Assembly (NCBI RefSeq): GCF_027568575.1
Contig: NZ_JANUVP010000019.1
From: Caldifermentibacillus hisashii
Lineage (GTDB): Bacteria; Bacillota; Bacilli; Bacillales; Caldibacillaceae
Reading direction: 5' to 3' (one strand)
Length of the DNA: 64,000 bases
Positions 36,417-45,426 of the stretch are shown in pieces (the stretch's first letter is position 1; each line of letters starts with the position of its first letter). Under the pieces are notes generated by a model, which was not told the origin of the DNA, searched no databases, and saw nothing but the letters and a program-made list of their open reading frames with translations. The position numbers and the translations under genes were made by a program.

Positions 36417-37046
36417 TTTTTGACGACGAGCCTGAATCTCGTCACCATTTTAAGGTGAAAAACGTTCTTTTTTGACGACGAAACCGAATCTCGTCACCAT
36501 TTTGAGGTGAGAAATGCCCAATTTTGGCGACGAGGCCATTTCTCGTCGTCGTTTTTGCGCGGGAAACTCCTTTTTTTGGCGACGAGACCATTTCTCGTCG
36601 TCATTTTGAGCCGAGAAACCCCTTTTTTTGGCGACGAGACCATTTCTCGTCGTCGTTTTGAGCCGAGAAACCCCTTTTTTTGGCGACGAGACCATTTCTC
36701 GTCGTCGTTTTTGGGCAGGAAACTCCTTTTTTTAGCGACGAGACTCTTTCTCGTCACCATTTTGAGGCGAAAATTGCTCGTTTTTAGCGACGAGACCATT
36801 TCTCGTCGTCATTTTGAGCCGAGAAACTCCTTTTTTTGGCGACGAGGCCATTTCTCGTCGTCGTTTTTGCGCGGGAAATTCCTTTTTTTAGCGACGAGAC
36901 TCTTTCTCGTCACCATTTAGAGGCGAAAAACGCTCGATTTTGGCGACGAGAGCGCTTCTCGTTCCAAATTTTTGCGAAATGCCCTATTGTTGTCGACAAA
37001 GCTCCATCCCGTCCCAAATTTTATGCGGATGACCCTTCTTGTGACA
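36417..37046. repeat. Tandem array of a 52-bp hairpin repeat (about 11 units)
   Basis: The unit anchor (GCGACGAG or ACGACGAG) starts at 36423, 36475, 36527, 36579, 36631, 36683, 36735, 36787, 36839, 36891 and 36943, exactly 52 bp apart each time; a degenerate unit follows near 36993. In most units CGACGAG-ACCATTT-CTCGTCG forms a 7-bp stem; TCACC-ATTTTG-AGGTGA forms a second small stem in some. Open frames across it arise from the repeat and carry no ribosome-binding site. The same unit occurs at 63669-64000 and degenerately at 58350. Confidence 0.95.
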
Positions 37047-37159
37047 AGAAACTGGACTTATGTATATTTTTTCCAAGAGAACCGCTACAGCCGAATGAGA
37101 AAGCCAATTCTTTAGAGATGGGGGTTGTCAAAAAGCTGATTTGATGATTTAGAAAGCTT

Positions 37160-37188
37160 TTGACGGATTTTTGGTATAGTAGTAATAT
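37160..37188 (+). promoter_or_regulatory. Sigma-A promoter of the kinase/regulator pair
   Basis: TTGACG and TAATAT are separated by 17 bp, 22 bp before the kinase start. An inverted repeat (GTCAAAAAGCT...AGCTTTTGAC) ends on the -35. Confidence 0.65.
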
Positions 37189-37210
37189 AAAGAAAAACTT
37201 GGAGCGTGTT

Positions 37211-38293
37211 ATGAAAGCATTTCTTATCCGTACTTCAGTATTAATCGTACTTTGGGGTTTGTTCTTTTTTTCAGAAGGGACGGTACCATCTGTTCGATCA
37301 TTATTAATTTGTGCCGCAGTCATGGCCGTGTATTTTTTTCAGAATTCTACAAAAAGACAATTTATGCTCTTCCTGTTAAATCTTTTATTATTGCTGGCCC
37401 TTTACTTTTTTACAATAAACCCGTATGTGTTGGCCTTGCTATTCTATTTTTCAGTAATGGCGATTTTTGATTTAGAAGAAAATAAATTCAAATGGTTATC
37501 GGTACTTATTTGTATATCTCTTCTTAGCTTTTTAATCATTGGCAAGCTTTCAGGAGTATGGTTTATACTTTCTCTACTATTCTACTATATTGCGAACCGG
37601 ACGAACGGCCTTGCCTCGGGGCTAAAAGAGCAAAGAAAAATCTATGAAGAACTGCTGGGAGAGTATCGCCGCTTAAAAAGGGTGGCCGTTCTTTCTGAAG
37701 AGGAGGCAAGGTTTCAAGAACGGACAAAAATTGCTCGTGAAATTCATGATTCGGTCGGACATAAGCTTACTGCACTCCTTATGCAATTGGAAATTTTATC
37801 AATGGAGAAGGGAGAAGAAGAATATACGGAATTAAAAGACTTGGCAAAAGATTGTCTAGCGGAGACAAGATTTGCCGTGAGAACGCTCACTACGGGAGAG
37901 CTTGAAGGAATGGCAACGATTTTGCAACTGATAAAGAAATTAGAGTCGGAAAGCCATATTCTAGTTCAATTAACAACGAAGCGAGGAATTTTATCTGTTA
38001 AATTGACCAATGAGCAAAGTGTTGTCCTTTATCGTGTCATTCAAGAAGGGCTAACAAATGCCATGCGTCACGCACAATCCAGGGAAGTATATGTTGAATT
38101 GGGAAGAAATGCGGTAGGTGATATTGAATTTTCCATTAAAAATAAAGTACACGAGAACAAAACGTTCCAAGAAGGTTTTGGTTTACAAAATATGCGGAGG
38201 CGGGTTGAAGAATTGGACGGTAAACTTTCAATCCAGCAAAGGGAAGGACATTTTATTGTAAAAGGAATGATTCCGGTGACAGAACAAGGATAA
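37211..38293 (+). CDS. NarL/DesK-type sensor histidine kinase (LnrJ-like)
   Basis: The 360-residue product has about five membrane helices in residues 5-135, then a coiled stretch. A HisKA_3 dimerisation domain follows with phosphoacceptor H179 in AREIHDSVGHKLTALL, and a HATPase domain (VIQEGLTNAMRHAQ as N box, GFGLQNMRRRVEEL as G box). This subclass pairs with NarL-type regulators. The order kinase, regulator, ABC ATPase, two permeases matches the B. subtilis lnrJKLMN (yfiJKLMN) locus, which senses and exports linearmycin-type polyenes. Start 37211 has TTGGAG upstream. Ligand specificity is inference from synteny. Confidence 0.85.
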   Translation: MKAFLIRTSVLIVLWGLFFFSEGTVPSVRSLLICAAVMAVYFFQNSTKRQFMLFLLNLLLLLALYFFTINPYVLALLFYFSVMAIFDLEENKFKWLSVLICISLLSFLIIGKLSGVWFILSLLFYYIANRTNGLASGLKEQRKIYEELLGEYRRLKRVAVLSEEEARFQERTKIAREIHDSVGHKLTALLMQLEILSMEKGEEEYTELKDLAKDCLAETRFAVRTLTTGELEGMATILQLIKKLESESHILVQLTTKRGILSVKLTNEQSVVLYRVIQEGLTNAMRHAQSREVYVELGRNAVGDIEFSIKNKVHENKTFQEGFGLQNMRRRVEELDGKLSIQQREGHFIVKGMIPVTEQG

Positions 38294-38326
38294 AAAACGG
38301 GCTTTGAGAAAAAGGAGAAGGCAAAT

Positions 38327-38956
38327 ATGTGGAACATTTTAATCGTGGAAGACCAATCTATCGTCAGGCAAGGGTTAAAATTAATGCTTGAACAGGATGG
38401 TAATATTCGCGTTGTAGCAGAAGCAAGCAACGGCCAGGAAGCTATAAAATGTGTTGAGGAACAAATGATTGATCTTGTTTTGATGGATATCCGCATGCCG
38501 GTAATGAACGGAATTGAAGCAACTCGAATCATAAAAGAACGTATTCCACAGGTGAAAATATTAATTTTAACAACATTTAATGATGAAGAGTATGCGATTC
38601 AAGCATTAAAATACGGAGCAAATGCATTTTTATTGAAAACTTCCGACAGCCAAACTTTGATTGAAGCTGTTTATAGCTGTTTTCGTGGCGGGTTGCCTAT
38701 TCATGAAGAAGTAGCTGCAAAAATGATGCCGCGACTTTTACACAAGGCTGAGAAAAAACTAGACATTCCCCTTTCGTCTCGTGAACTTGCCATTACCAAA
38801 CTAGTCGGTGAAGGAAAAACAAATAAGGAAATTGCCGCAGAACTTTATTTATCCATTGGAACGGTGAAAAACCATATTACACAAATTCTTCAAAAATTGG
38901 AGTTGCGTGATCGCACCCAACTGGCGATTTTTGCTGTTAAAAATGACATATCATAA
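38327..38956 (+). CDS. NarL/LuxR-type response regulator (LnrK-like)
   Basis: The 209-residue product has a receiver domain (ILIVEDQSIVRQGLKLML; phosphoacceptor D54 in LVLMDIRMPVMNGIEA; FLLKTSD with the conserved Lys) and a C-terminal LuxR-type helix-turn-helix (LSSRELAITKLVGEGKTNKE; AAELYLSIGTVKNHITQIL). The start follows AAGGAG. It is the cognate partner of the kinase upstream. A perfect palindrome at 39167 in front of the ABC genes is a plausible target. Confidence 0.9.
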   Translation: MWNILIVEDQSIVRQGLKLMLEQDGNIRVVAEASNGQEAIKCVEEQMIDLVLMDIRMPVMNGIEATRIIKERIPQVKILILTTFNDEEYAIQALKYGANAFLLKTSDSQTLIEAVYSCFRGGLPIHEEVAAKMMPRLLHKAEKKLDIPLSSRELAITKLVGEGKTNKEIAAELYLSIGTVKNHITQILQKLELRDRTQLAIFAVKNDIS

Positions 38957-39166
38957 GGCTGCCTTACACAAGTGCTAACGTAAGCCTTATGGTCTCATAA
39001 CAGTTGTCCTATTTATGCTGATAGTTATTTCACTGACAAAGTAAAAACGACATATCATAAGAGCTGCCTTACAAGGTCTCATGCACAAAGAGTTGCATCG
39101 GCCTTAAATAAAGGGTAGCTTTTATTTTTTCAATAGAAAAGTGACGTATTTAAGCCGTTTTACAAA
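38939..39166 (+). repeat. Decayed copies of the regulator gene 3' end
   Basis: The block AAAAATGACATATCATAA plus GGCTGCCTTACA, spanning the stop codon of the regulator, recurs 104 bp downstream as AAAAACGACATATCATAA plus GAGCTGCCTTACA. A much weaker third copy lies near 39143 (GTGACGTATTTAAGCC). Inverted repeats (ATAAGGC...GCCTTAT) occur in the first spacer. Confidence 0.6.
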
Positions 39167-39180
39167 ATGACTTAAGTCAT
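39167..39180. promoter_or_regulatory. Perfect 14-bp palindrome, candidate operator of the LnrK-like regulator
   Basis: ATGACTTAAGTCAT is fully self-complementary and lies 82 bp before the ABC ATPase start. A further half-site ATGACT follows about 30 bp on. NarL/LiaR-type regulators bind such dyads. A weak promoter (TTGCAG, then AT-rich -10) follows. Confidence 0.5.
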
Positions 39181-39262
39181 CTTTTCCAACCTAAAAAATG
39201 ACTACCGACAGTGTTGCAGTTAAAAATGTTCTTTTAAAATAAAGAAAACGGGAGGGGATTCC

Positions 39263-40195
39263 ATGTTACAAATAATGGATTTATCAAAAAAATATAAGAA
39301 CGTTCAAGCTGTTTCCGGTGTGAATATGTATTTGGAAAAAGGTGAAATAGTCGGGTTATTAGGACCAAACGGTGCAGGAAAATCAACGACAATCTCAATG
39401 CTATCTTCACTAATTACACCTTCATCCGGTGACGTTCGCTTGCATAATGAAAGTATCGTGAAACAACCTGAAAAAATTCGGCATATCCTTGGTGTTGTTC
39501 CTCAGGAAATCGCATTATATACCGATTTAACCGCTGAAGAAAATTTGCAGTTTTTTGGCAAAATCTATGGCTTACAAGGAACAACATTGAAACTGCGAAT
39601 AAATGAAGTTTTGGAACAAATTGGTTTAACCGATAGAAGGAAGGATCTTGTAAAAACTTTTTCAGGCGGTATGAAAAGAAGATTGAATATAGGTGTCGCA
39701 TTATTGCATACACCGGAGATGATCATTATGGATGAACCGACTGTAGGAATCGACCCGCAGTCAAGAAATTATATATTGGAAACAGTTAAACGACTCAATC
39801 GGGAGCAAGGGATGACCGTTCTTTATACGAGCCATTACATGGAGGAAGTCGAATTTTTATGTGACAGAATTTACATTATGGATCAAGGTCATATCATTGC
39901 TTCAGGAACAAAAGAAGAATTGAAAAATATTCTCTCATCGGAAAATACAATTATTATTAAAGTTGAAAGAATAAAAGATGAATTAACTCGAGTGTTAAAA
40001 GCAGATCCCCATATCAGACAAGTACAAGTTCAAGATCAAAAAATTTCAATCATCGTTCCAAAAGAAGAAAATCTATTTCAAGCGATTACCCATTACGCAG
40101 AAGAAACGAAAACAAAATTAATCTCGATAGAAGTGAAGGCACCAACGCTTGAAGATGTATTCCTTCATTTAACGGGAAGGGCACTTAGGGATTAG
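39263..40195 (+). CDS. ABC transporter ATP-binding protein (LnrL-like)
   Basis: The 310-residue ATPase has Walker A GPNGAGKST, Q-loop VVPQEIALY, signature FSGGMKRRLNIG, Walker B IIMDEPTVGIDPQSR and a switch His in YTSHYMEE. A C-terminal domain of about 80 residues (LKADPHIRQVQVQDQKIS...) is typical of DrrA/CcmA-like exporters. The length matches B. subtilis LnrL. It is the first gene of a three-gene exporter operon. The start follows GGGAGGGG. Confidence 0.92.
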   Translation: MLQIMDLSKKYKNVQAVSGVNMYLEKGEIVGLLGPNGAGKSTTISMLSSLITPSSGDVRLHNESIVKQPEKIRHILGVVPQEIALYTDLTAEENLQFFGKIYGLQGTTLKLRINEVLEQIGLTDRRKDLVKTFSGGMKRRLNIGVALLHTPEMIIMDEPTVGIDPQSRNYILETVKRLNREQGMTVLYTSHYMEEVEFLCDRIYIMDQGHIIASGTKEELKNILSSENTIIIKVERIKDELTRVLKADPHIRQVQVQDQKISIIVPKEENLFQAITHYAEETKTKLISIEVKAPTLEDVFLHLTGRALRD

Positions 40196-40212
40196 TGCAG
40201 GGGGTGATATTG

Positions 40213-41466
40213 ATGATTTTTCCTTTTATAAAAAAAGATTTATTAGTAATGATAAGAAATCGCCAAGAACTATTAGTCCTTCTTTTAATGCCTATCGTCT
40301 TAATTGCAATACTAGGCTTTGCGCTTGGTGGGGTTCTTAAAGGTGATTCACCAAATATTCACGCAAAAGTAGCCATTATAAATAATGATAATGAACAGGA
40401 AGATTTACAACAATTTATAAAGGATATAGAAAATGCCGGGCTACCGACAGAAGCGGAAATGTCAATGAAGACCGGTGCACAAAGTTTATTACCCGTTGCG
40501 ATATTAACAGAAGATGTTTTTGACAGTGAGGAATTAAAAAAGTACTTTGAAGTTGAAATAATCAAACCGGAACAAGCTGAGAAGGTGAAAAAGGACGATA
40601 ACTATGCTGCGATTATTGAAATACCGGAAAAATTCACCTATCATCTTTTATCGAAAGTGTTTCTTGACAAATCGGCAGAAATTTCTTTGCAGCTTTATAA
40701 AAATGAAGGAAAACAAGGCACCTCGAACCTTGTTGAAGATGTTATTAGACAATTTCAAAAACAGCTTACAACGATGACGATTGTTGGAAAAAATGGCATT
40801 CAATTGGATACTGAACCGATAACCGGAACGATAGAAACGGTGTCTAAAAAAGAACCGATCAATTCGATGCAATATTACACGGTTGGAATGAGTGTTATGT
40901 TTATCATGTATGTGGCATCAAACATTAGCTCCTTTGCTTATCGTGAAAAACAGTTACACGTATTTAATCGGATTATTTTATCAAATACATCGAGATGGTC
41001 TTACTTCATCGGTATCTTTTTCTCGACGATGTTAATTGCGTTCATTCAACAATTGATTTTATACGGGGTATCTGCCCTTATTTTTCATGTATATTGGGGA
41101 GATTTAGCCGCATTTCTTGTTCTAAATTTATCATTAAGTTTTGCCATTGGTGGTGTTGCGGCACTTTTGACAGCTGTAAATTACCGAATAGACAGCGAGT
41201 CAGCATCCGGTTTTTTCAGCAGCATTATCGTCACATTATTTTCATTACTTGGCGGAAGTTTTACACCATTATCGGAAGTTTCACCAATTATTGAGTTTAT
41301 TGGGAATTTAACGCCGAATGGAGCAGGAATGACTGCATTATTGAAAGTGTTGCAAGGCTCCGGTATAACGGGAATTTTTGAGCATGTGTTATATTTAATC
41401 GTTTTTGGAATAGTCTTATTGTCAGTTGCCGCGTTTAGTTTTCCGAAGAGGGGGGAAGCGATATGA
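40213..41466 (+). CDS. ABC-2 type permease (LnrM-like)
   Basis: The 417-residue membrane protein has one N-terminal helix (ELLVLLLMPIVLIAILGFAL), an extracellular domain of roughly 180 residues, and five C-terminal helices. This is the ABC2_membrane_3 architecture of drug and polyene exporters. ATG 40213 follows GGGGGTGAT; a GTG at 40195 overlapping the previous stop lacks one. It overlaps the next permease gene by 4 bp, so the two permeases are co-translated and probably form a heterodimer. Confidence 0.88.
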   Translation: MIFPFIKKDLLVMIRNRQELLVLLLMPIVLIAILGFALGGVLKGDSPNIHAKVAIINNDNEQEDLQQFIKDIENAGLPTEAEMSMKTGAQSLLPVAILTEDVFDSEELKKYFEVEIIKPEQAEKVKKDDNYAAIIEIPEKFTYHLLSKVFLDKSAEISLQLYKNEGKQGTSNLVEDVIRQFQKQLTTMTIVGKNGIQLDTEPITGTIETVSKKEPINSMQYYTVGMSVMFIMYVASNISSFAYREKQLHVFNRIILSNTSRWSYFIGIFFSTMLIAFIQQLILYGVSALIFHVYWGDLAAFLVLNLSLSFAIGGVAALLTAVNYRIDSESASGFFSSIIVTLFSLLGGSFTPLSEVSPIIEFIGNLTPNGAGMTALLKVLQGSGITGIFEHVLYLIVFGIVLLSVAAFSFPKRGEAI

Positions 41467-42563
41467 TCAGTATTTTACAAACTAAGTTTCGTTTATTTTT
41501 CAGGAAGCCGTTACTGTTTATCGGAATGACGGCTATGAGTATGCTTTTTGCTTTTTTCATAGGTGGTTCGCAATATTCGAGAATAGCAGTCCCTATTTAT
41601 ACGGATATAGATCATTTTGAGACAACTGATTTATGGAAGGAGCTCAAGGATTCAAAATTATTCCAATTCACCATAGTGACGGAAGCCGAGGCGAAAAAGC
41701 AGGTAAGTGAAGGGGACCGAGGGGCAGCCGTGAAATTGATGGAAGATGGGTACGAGATTGTCATTGCCGCAAAAACATCAGACTTACCGCTGATTAGAAA
41801 CTATTTACAATCCGTCTATTCCGATTTCTCAATTGAAAAACAGATCAATGAGCAAGTTGCCGACAATGAAAAAAGCAAAGAGATCATCAAACAAATAAAA
41901 AATGATAACTCTCTTTTTACTATTCATACAGATTCCTTCCGGGGAAAAGGGACGGTCATTATCGATAACCAATTACAAATTCTCTTTGGAATGTCCTTGT
42001 TTTTTGTCATTTATACGATCTCCTATAATGTGCTTCATATTTTGCAAGAAAAACTGGAGGGGGTCTGGGACCGGCTGATTTTATCCCCGTTAAAAAAATG
42101 GCAAATTTATGCAGGAAATCTTGCTTATAGTTTTTTACTTGGTTACATTCAAGTCGCTTTATTATTTTTTGTATTTCGTTATTTTGCCGGGATAAATTTT
42201 TATGGAGGATTCGGTAAAACATTGATTGTATTAATACCATACGTATTTTCAATTGTCTCGTTATCTATGTTTCTTGTAGGTGTTGTAAAAAATATCCAGC
42301 AATTCAATACCCTTATCCCATTGATTTCGGTCTGTATGGCAATGATTGGCGGTGCATACTGGCCGCTTGAGATTGTATCCTCACCGGTTTTATTGAAATT
42401 GGCGGATTTCATGCCGATTAAGTACGGGATGGAAGCTTTAAAAGGAGCCACAATTTATGGAGAGTCTTGGGGTGAATTGTTGCAGCCAATGAGTATTTTA
42501 ATCTTAATGGGCGTTGTTTTTGTTGGAATTGGCATTAATGTAATGGAAAAGAGAAGTACTTAA
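41463..42563 (+). CDS. ABC-2 type permease (LnrN-like)
   Basis: The 366-residue membrane protein has the same plan as its neighbour: one N-terminal helix, an extracellular domain, then five helices beginning near LFGMSLFFVIYTISYNVLHI. It overlaps the LnrM-like gene by 4 bp. Start 41463 has GAGGGGGGAAG upstream. The last 54 bp, the stop codon region and the terminator are duplicated immediately downstream. Confidence 0.88.
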   Translation: MISILQTKFRLFFRKPLLFIGMTAMSMLFAFFIGGSQYSRIAVPIYTDIDHFETTDLWKELKDSKLFQFTIVTEAEAKKQVSEGDRGAAVKLMEDGYEIVIAAKTSDLPLIRNYLQSVYSDFSIEKQINEQVADNEKSKEIIKQIKNDNSLFTIHTDSFRGKGTVIIDNQLQILFGMSLFFVIYTISYNVLHILQEKLEGVWDRLILSPLKKWQIYAGNLAYSFLLGYIQVALLFFVFRYFAGINFYGGFGKTLIVLIPYVFSIVSLSMFLVGVVKNIQQFNTLIPLISVCMAMIGGAYWPLEIVSSPVLLKLADFMPIKYGMEALKGATIYGESWGELLQPMSILILMGVVFVGIGINVMEKRST

Positions 42564-42592
42564 ATGCTTGGCTTTAACAGTAGAAAAAAAGG

Positions 42593-42622
42593 GCAACCGG
42601 TATATTACTCTGGTTGCTTTTT
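42593..42622 (+). terminator. Terminator of the ABC operon (copy 1)
   Basis: GCAACC pairs with GGTTGC and is followed by TTTTT. Confidence 0.8.
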
Positions 42623-42629
42623 GGATTTT

Positions 42630-42740
42630 GGCGTTGTCTTTGTTGGGTTTGGTATTAATGTAATGGAAAAGAAAGTACTTAGATACATGGCTTTAACAGT
42701 AGAAAAAAAGCAACCGGAATCATACGCTGGTTGCTTTTTT
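42630..42740 (+). repeat. Tandem copy of the LnrN-like gene 3' end plus terminator
   Basis: This segment repeats 42510-42622 at an offset of 120 bp: GGCGTTGTCTTTGTTGG, GGTATTAATGTAATGGAAAA, GCTTTAACAGTAGAAAAAAA and a second terminator (42710-42740; GCAACC/GGTTGC then TTTTTT). The copy keeps an open frame over part of its length but lacks a start signal. The sequence from 42741 to 42885 has no gene. Confidence 0.85.
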
Positions 42741-42885
42741 GATTTGAGGATTTATAAAGAATTTTGAACCACCGGTAAGTTCATTGGATATTGAGCCATA
42801 TGTTGATAATCTGTTATCATAGTAAAATAAAGCTTCCACAAAAACCAATCGGGAAAGACTTTTTTAATAGGAAGAAGGCGTTTGG

Positions 42886-43866
42886 ATGACTGGGATGGGT
42901 TATCGAACATTAAAAACAGCCGTGGGTGCAGGACTTGCCATTTGGTTGGCTGATTTATTTCAATTACAATTTTCTACATTTGCCGGGATTATTGTGATTA
43001 TGTGTATTGAGAGAACTAGGAAAAGGTCGTTGGAAACAATTAAAGGCAAGTTTTTTTCATGCCTGTTGTCTTTACTTCTTGGCGGATTGTTTTTAGAGGT
43101 CTTTGGTTATAATCCAATTGTTTTTTCAGTTTTTATTCTATTATTTGTTCCTTTGCTGGTCAAATTTCATATTCAAGGTGGCTTTGTCACAAGTATGGTC
43201 GTTTTCCTCCATCTCTATGCATTGAAGGAGACGAATTTTCAAATTATGCTAAATGAATTTTATATCATTTTAATTGGAATCGGGATTGCTATTTTAGTAA
43301 ATAGCTACATGCCAAGTGTCAAAGAGGATATCCAGAATTTTAAAGAAGAAATTGAGCAGCGGTTCAGTGTTATCCTTTATGAGTTTTCAGCCTATTTGCG
43401 AAACCATGAGCGAAACTGGAATGGAAAAGAACTAATAGAAGCGGAAGATATTATCAATCAAGCAAAAAATATGGCTCTGAGAGATGTCGAAAATCATTTG
43501 ATTCGGAAACAATATGAGGACTTATTTTATTTGGAAATGCGGGAAAGGCAATTGGAGCTGTTAAAACGAATGCTTCCGATTGTCTCATCATTGGAGCTCC
43601 AGGTAAAACAAAAGGAAATGTTTGCTGACTTTTTAGCGTTTTTGAGTAAAAATGTGCACTCCGGCGATACAACTGAACTGTCTTTGCAAAAACTGGAAGA
43701 TTGTTGGGAGATGGTACGAAAAACGGAATTGCCAGCAACAAGAGAAGAGTTTGAGACGCGAGCAAACTTATTTTACTTAATGAACGAAATTGAAAACTAT
43801 TTAATGATTAAAAGAAAATTATTTCATACTCGAAGTGGGATTTTGCTTAGCGATAAGAAAAGTTGA
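42886..43866 (+). CDS. Aromatic-acid-exporter-family (FUSC/ArAE, DUF939) membrane protein
   Basis: The 326-residue protein begins with six predicted helices (YRTLKTAVGAGLAIWLADLF; STFAGIIVIMCIERTRKRSL; SCLLSLLLGGLFLEVFGY; IGIGIAILVNSYMP), followed by a cytoplasmic helical domain of about 175 residues (ArAE_1_C type). This is the architecture of B. subtilis YqjA/YgaE-like proteins. The family's proposed role is efflux of aromatic acids; in Bacilli this has not been shown. Start 42886 has AGAAGG upstream. It is monocistronic. Confidence 0.82.
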   Translation: MTGMGYRTLKTAVGAGLAIWLADLFQLQFSTFAGIIVIMCIERTRKRSLETIKGKFFSCLLSLLLGGLFLEVFGYNPIVFSVFILLFVPLLVKFHIQGGFVTSMVVFLHLYALKETNFQIMLNEFYIILIGIGIAILVNSYMPSVKEDIQNFKEEIEQRFSVILYEFSAYLRNHERNWNGKELIEAEDIINQAKNMALRDVENHLIRKQYEDLFYLEMRERQLELLKRMLPIVSSLELQVKQKEMFADFLAFLSKNVHSGDTTELSLQKLEDCWEMVRKTELPATREEFETRANLFYLMNEIENYLMIKRKLFHTRSGILLSDKKS

Positions 43867-43952
43867 ATAGGGATTAGAACAGGCATCTATGACTGGAATT
43901 TTACAGAAAATTAAATCAAGATTGAATGACATGCAAAGGGTGGGTAATTAAG

Positions 43953-45426
43953 ATGAATGCTGAAATGCAGGTAATCCTCGACCAATTGGAAGAAGAAAAT
44001 TTAGGAATTCGAAAAAAAGCTATAGAAGCTTTGAAGAAATGGGAATATCAATTGGAATTGGAAGATGCGTGTTTGCTTCTGGAAAAAGCAGCCGAAATAA
44101 AACCGTTATGTGAGGATGAATGGGACAATCCATCATATGCTCTAGTTACAGCTGCTTGTATTTTTATACATGAAGATATGGTTCCGGTTATTGAATAGAA
44201 CATTCTACGCTATTCACTAAGAGCAGCGATAAAAGTGTTAAGTTTTCTATTGGTTTTAAATACAGAATCAGCTATTTCCCTTTATAAGAAGACTTTTCAT
44301 CAGTTTTATGACCATGTTTCGCTTGTACCGGAGTATGAGGAACGAAACCGAATCCTTGAAGAAAAGGAGCCTACTATCCTATTACTTGATGTTTTGCTGG
44401 AACATCAAGTGTATTTTCATCCTTGGTATGAGTGGTGTTATCATTAGTTTGTGGCAATGGGTATTGAAAAACAATACTTTAAAGCCGAGCATTACCCTCT
44501 AAATAAAGAATATATTCACAATGAACTTGAGGAGCTTTTTGCCATTTATTTAGAAAAACACGAAATCTATACACAAGAATTGGCATATGAAGTTTGGAAG
44601 GATTCGTATTTAAAAATACGGTATAATTTAAGATTTTTATTAACGTTATATTTTTCGTTTTGCACGGATAAAGAGGCATATGCCTTACAGAACATTTTAA
44701 AATGGAAAGATAATCAGATTCGACTAATTTACATCGAATTAATGTGGAAGCGTGGTCTTGAAATAGGGATAAAAGAAATAGAGGAAATTTTAAAAAGTAC
44801 AGATGGTTCACAGGAAGCCTTTATAATTATTAATGAGAATAAGCCTGAACTTTTACCAAGAGATCCCGTTTTTCAAAATTATTTTGTGACTGAAGCGGCG
44901 AGGTTTATCTTTTACAACCATGAAGATGGAATTGAAAAATTTCCGAGTGAAGTGGAAATTATGGGTTCTTTTGAATGGAAGGAATATGAATTTGATGAGA
45001 ACTTGATGTACTATGTGGTTCGGTTTAAGTCCGCAGACCCTGTATTTAAAAGTAAAGGTTGGATGCGAATGTTAATAGGAGCTTATCATACAGGATCTAT
45101 TCCAACCTCTTACAACCTCGTCGGACTTGACGATCATTATACAGATTTTGAAACTTGGGATAATAAAACTTTCAATGAACACGTAACTGATTTTCAAAAC
45201 TTCCTTCGCGAAAAACATCAGAAGAATATTGATGAAATCTTCTATGACTATATTCCGATTTTTGACAAAAAGAATAATACAATAGCATTGATATCATTTA
45301 TATCTTCGTTTTTTTTTAGTATTGGTAAGTGATTGGTTTATAATTCCAGTTATCCTTGCACCAATATGGCTTTTATTAAAATATTTTCAAGCTAAAAAGA
45401 TTAAAAAAATGTGCGTACAAGAATAA
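43953..45426 (+). pseudogene. Broken gene: one frame interrupted by two TAG codons and a 3' frameshift
   Basis: A single reading frame starts at 43953 (GGGTGGG upstream) and runs to 45332. It is interrupted by TAG at 44196 and TAG at 44445; the sequence on both sides remains protein-like (VPVIE-stop-NILRYSLRAAIKV; WYEWCYH-stop-FVAMGIEK). At a T8 run near 45305 a shift into the +1 frame would continue into a membrane segment (WFIIPVILAPIWLLLKYFQ) ending at 45426. Restoring each TAG to CAG needs one C-to-T reversal. The N-terminal half looks helical, repeat-like (IRKKAIEALKKWEYQLELED). I recognise no family. The pieces after each stop have no ribosome-binding site. Confidence 0.75.

Noticed and set aside
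36417..37046. CRISPR array
   Set aside because: Units are contiguous copies of one 52-bp sequence with no unique spacers, and no cas genes are present.
36450..37144. Open reading frames with internal repeats on both strands across the 52-bp array
   Set aside because: They arise because the repeat lacks stops in several frames; 52 is not a multiple of 3, so each protein only repeats every three units. No ribosome-binding site or biased codon use is seen.
37211..42563. Assignment of the locus as a confirmed linearmycin resistance system
   Set aside because: Only gene order, lengths and families match; the substrate cannot be deduced, so no lnr symbols were assigned.
44196..44447. Recoding of TAG as pyrrolysine
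   Set aside because: Bacilli lack the pyl system and homopolymer frameshifts in the same locus point to plain decay.
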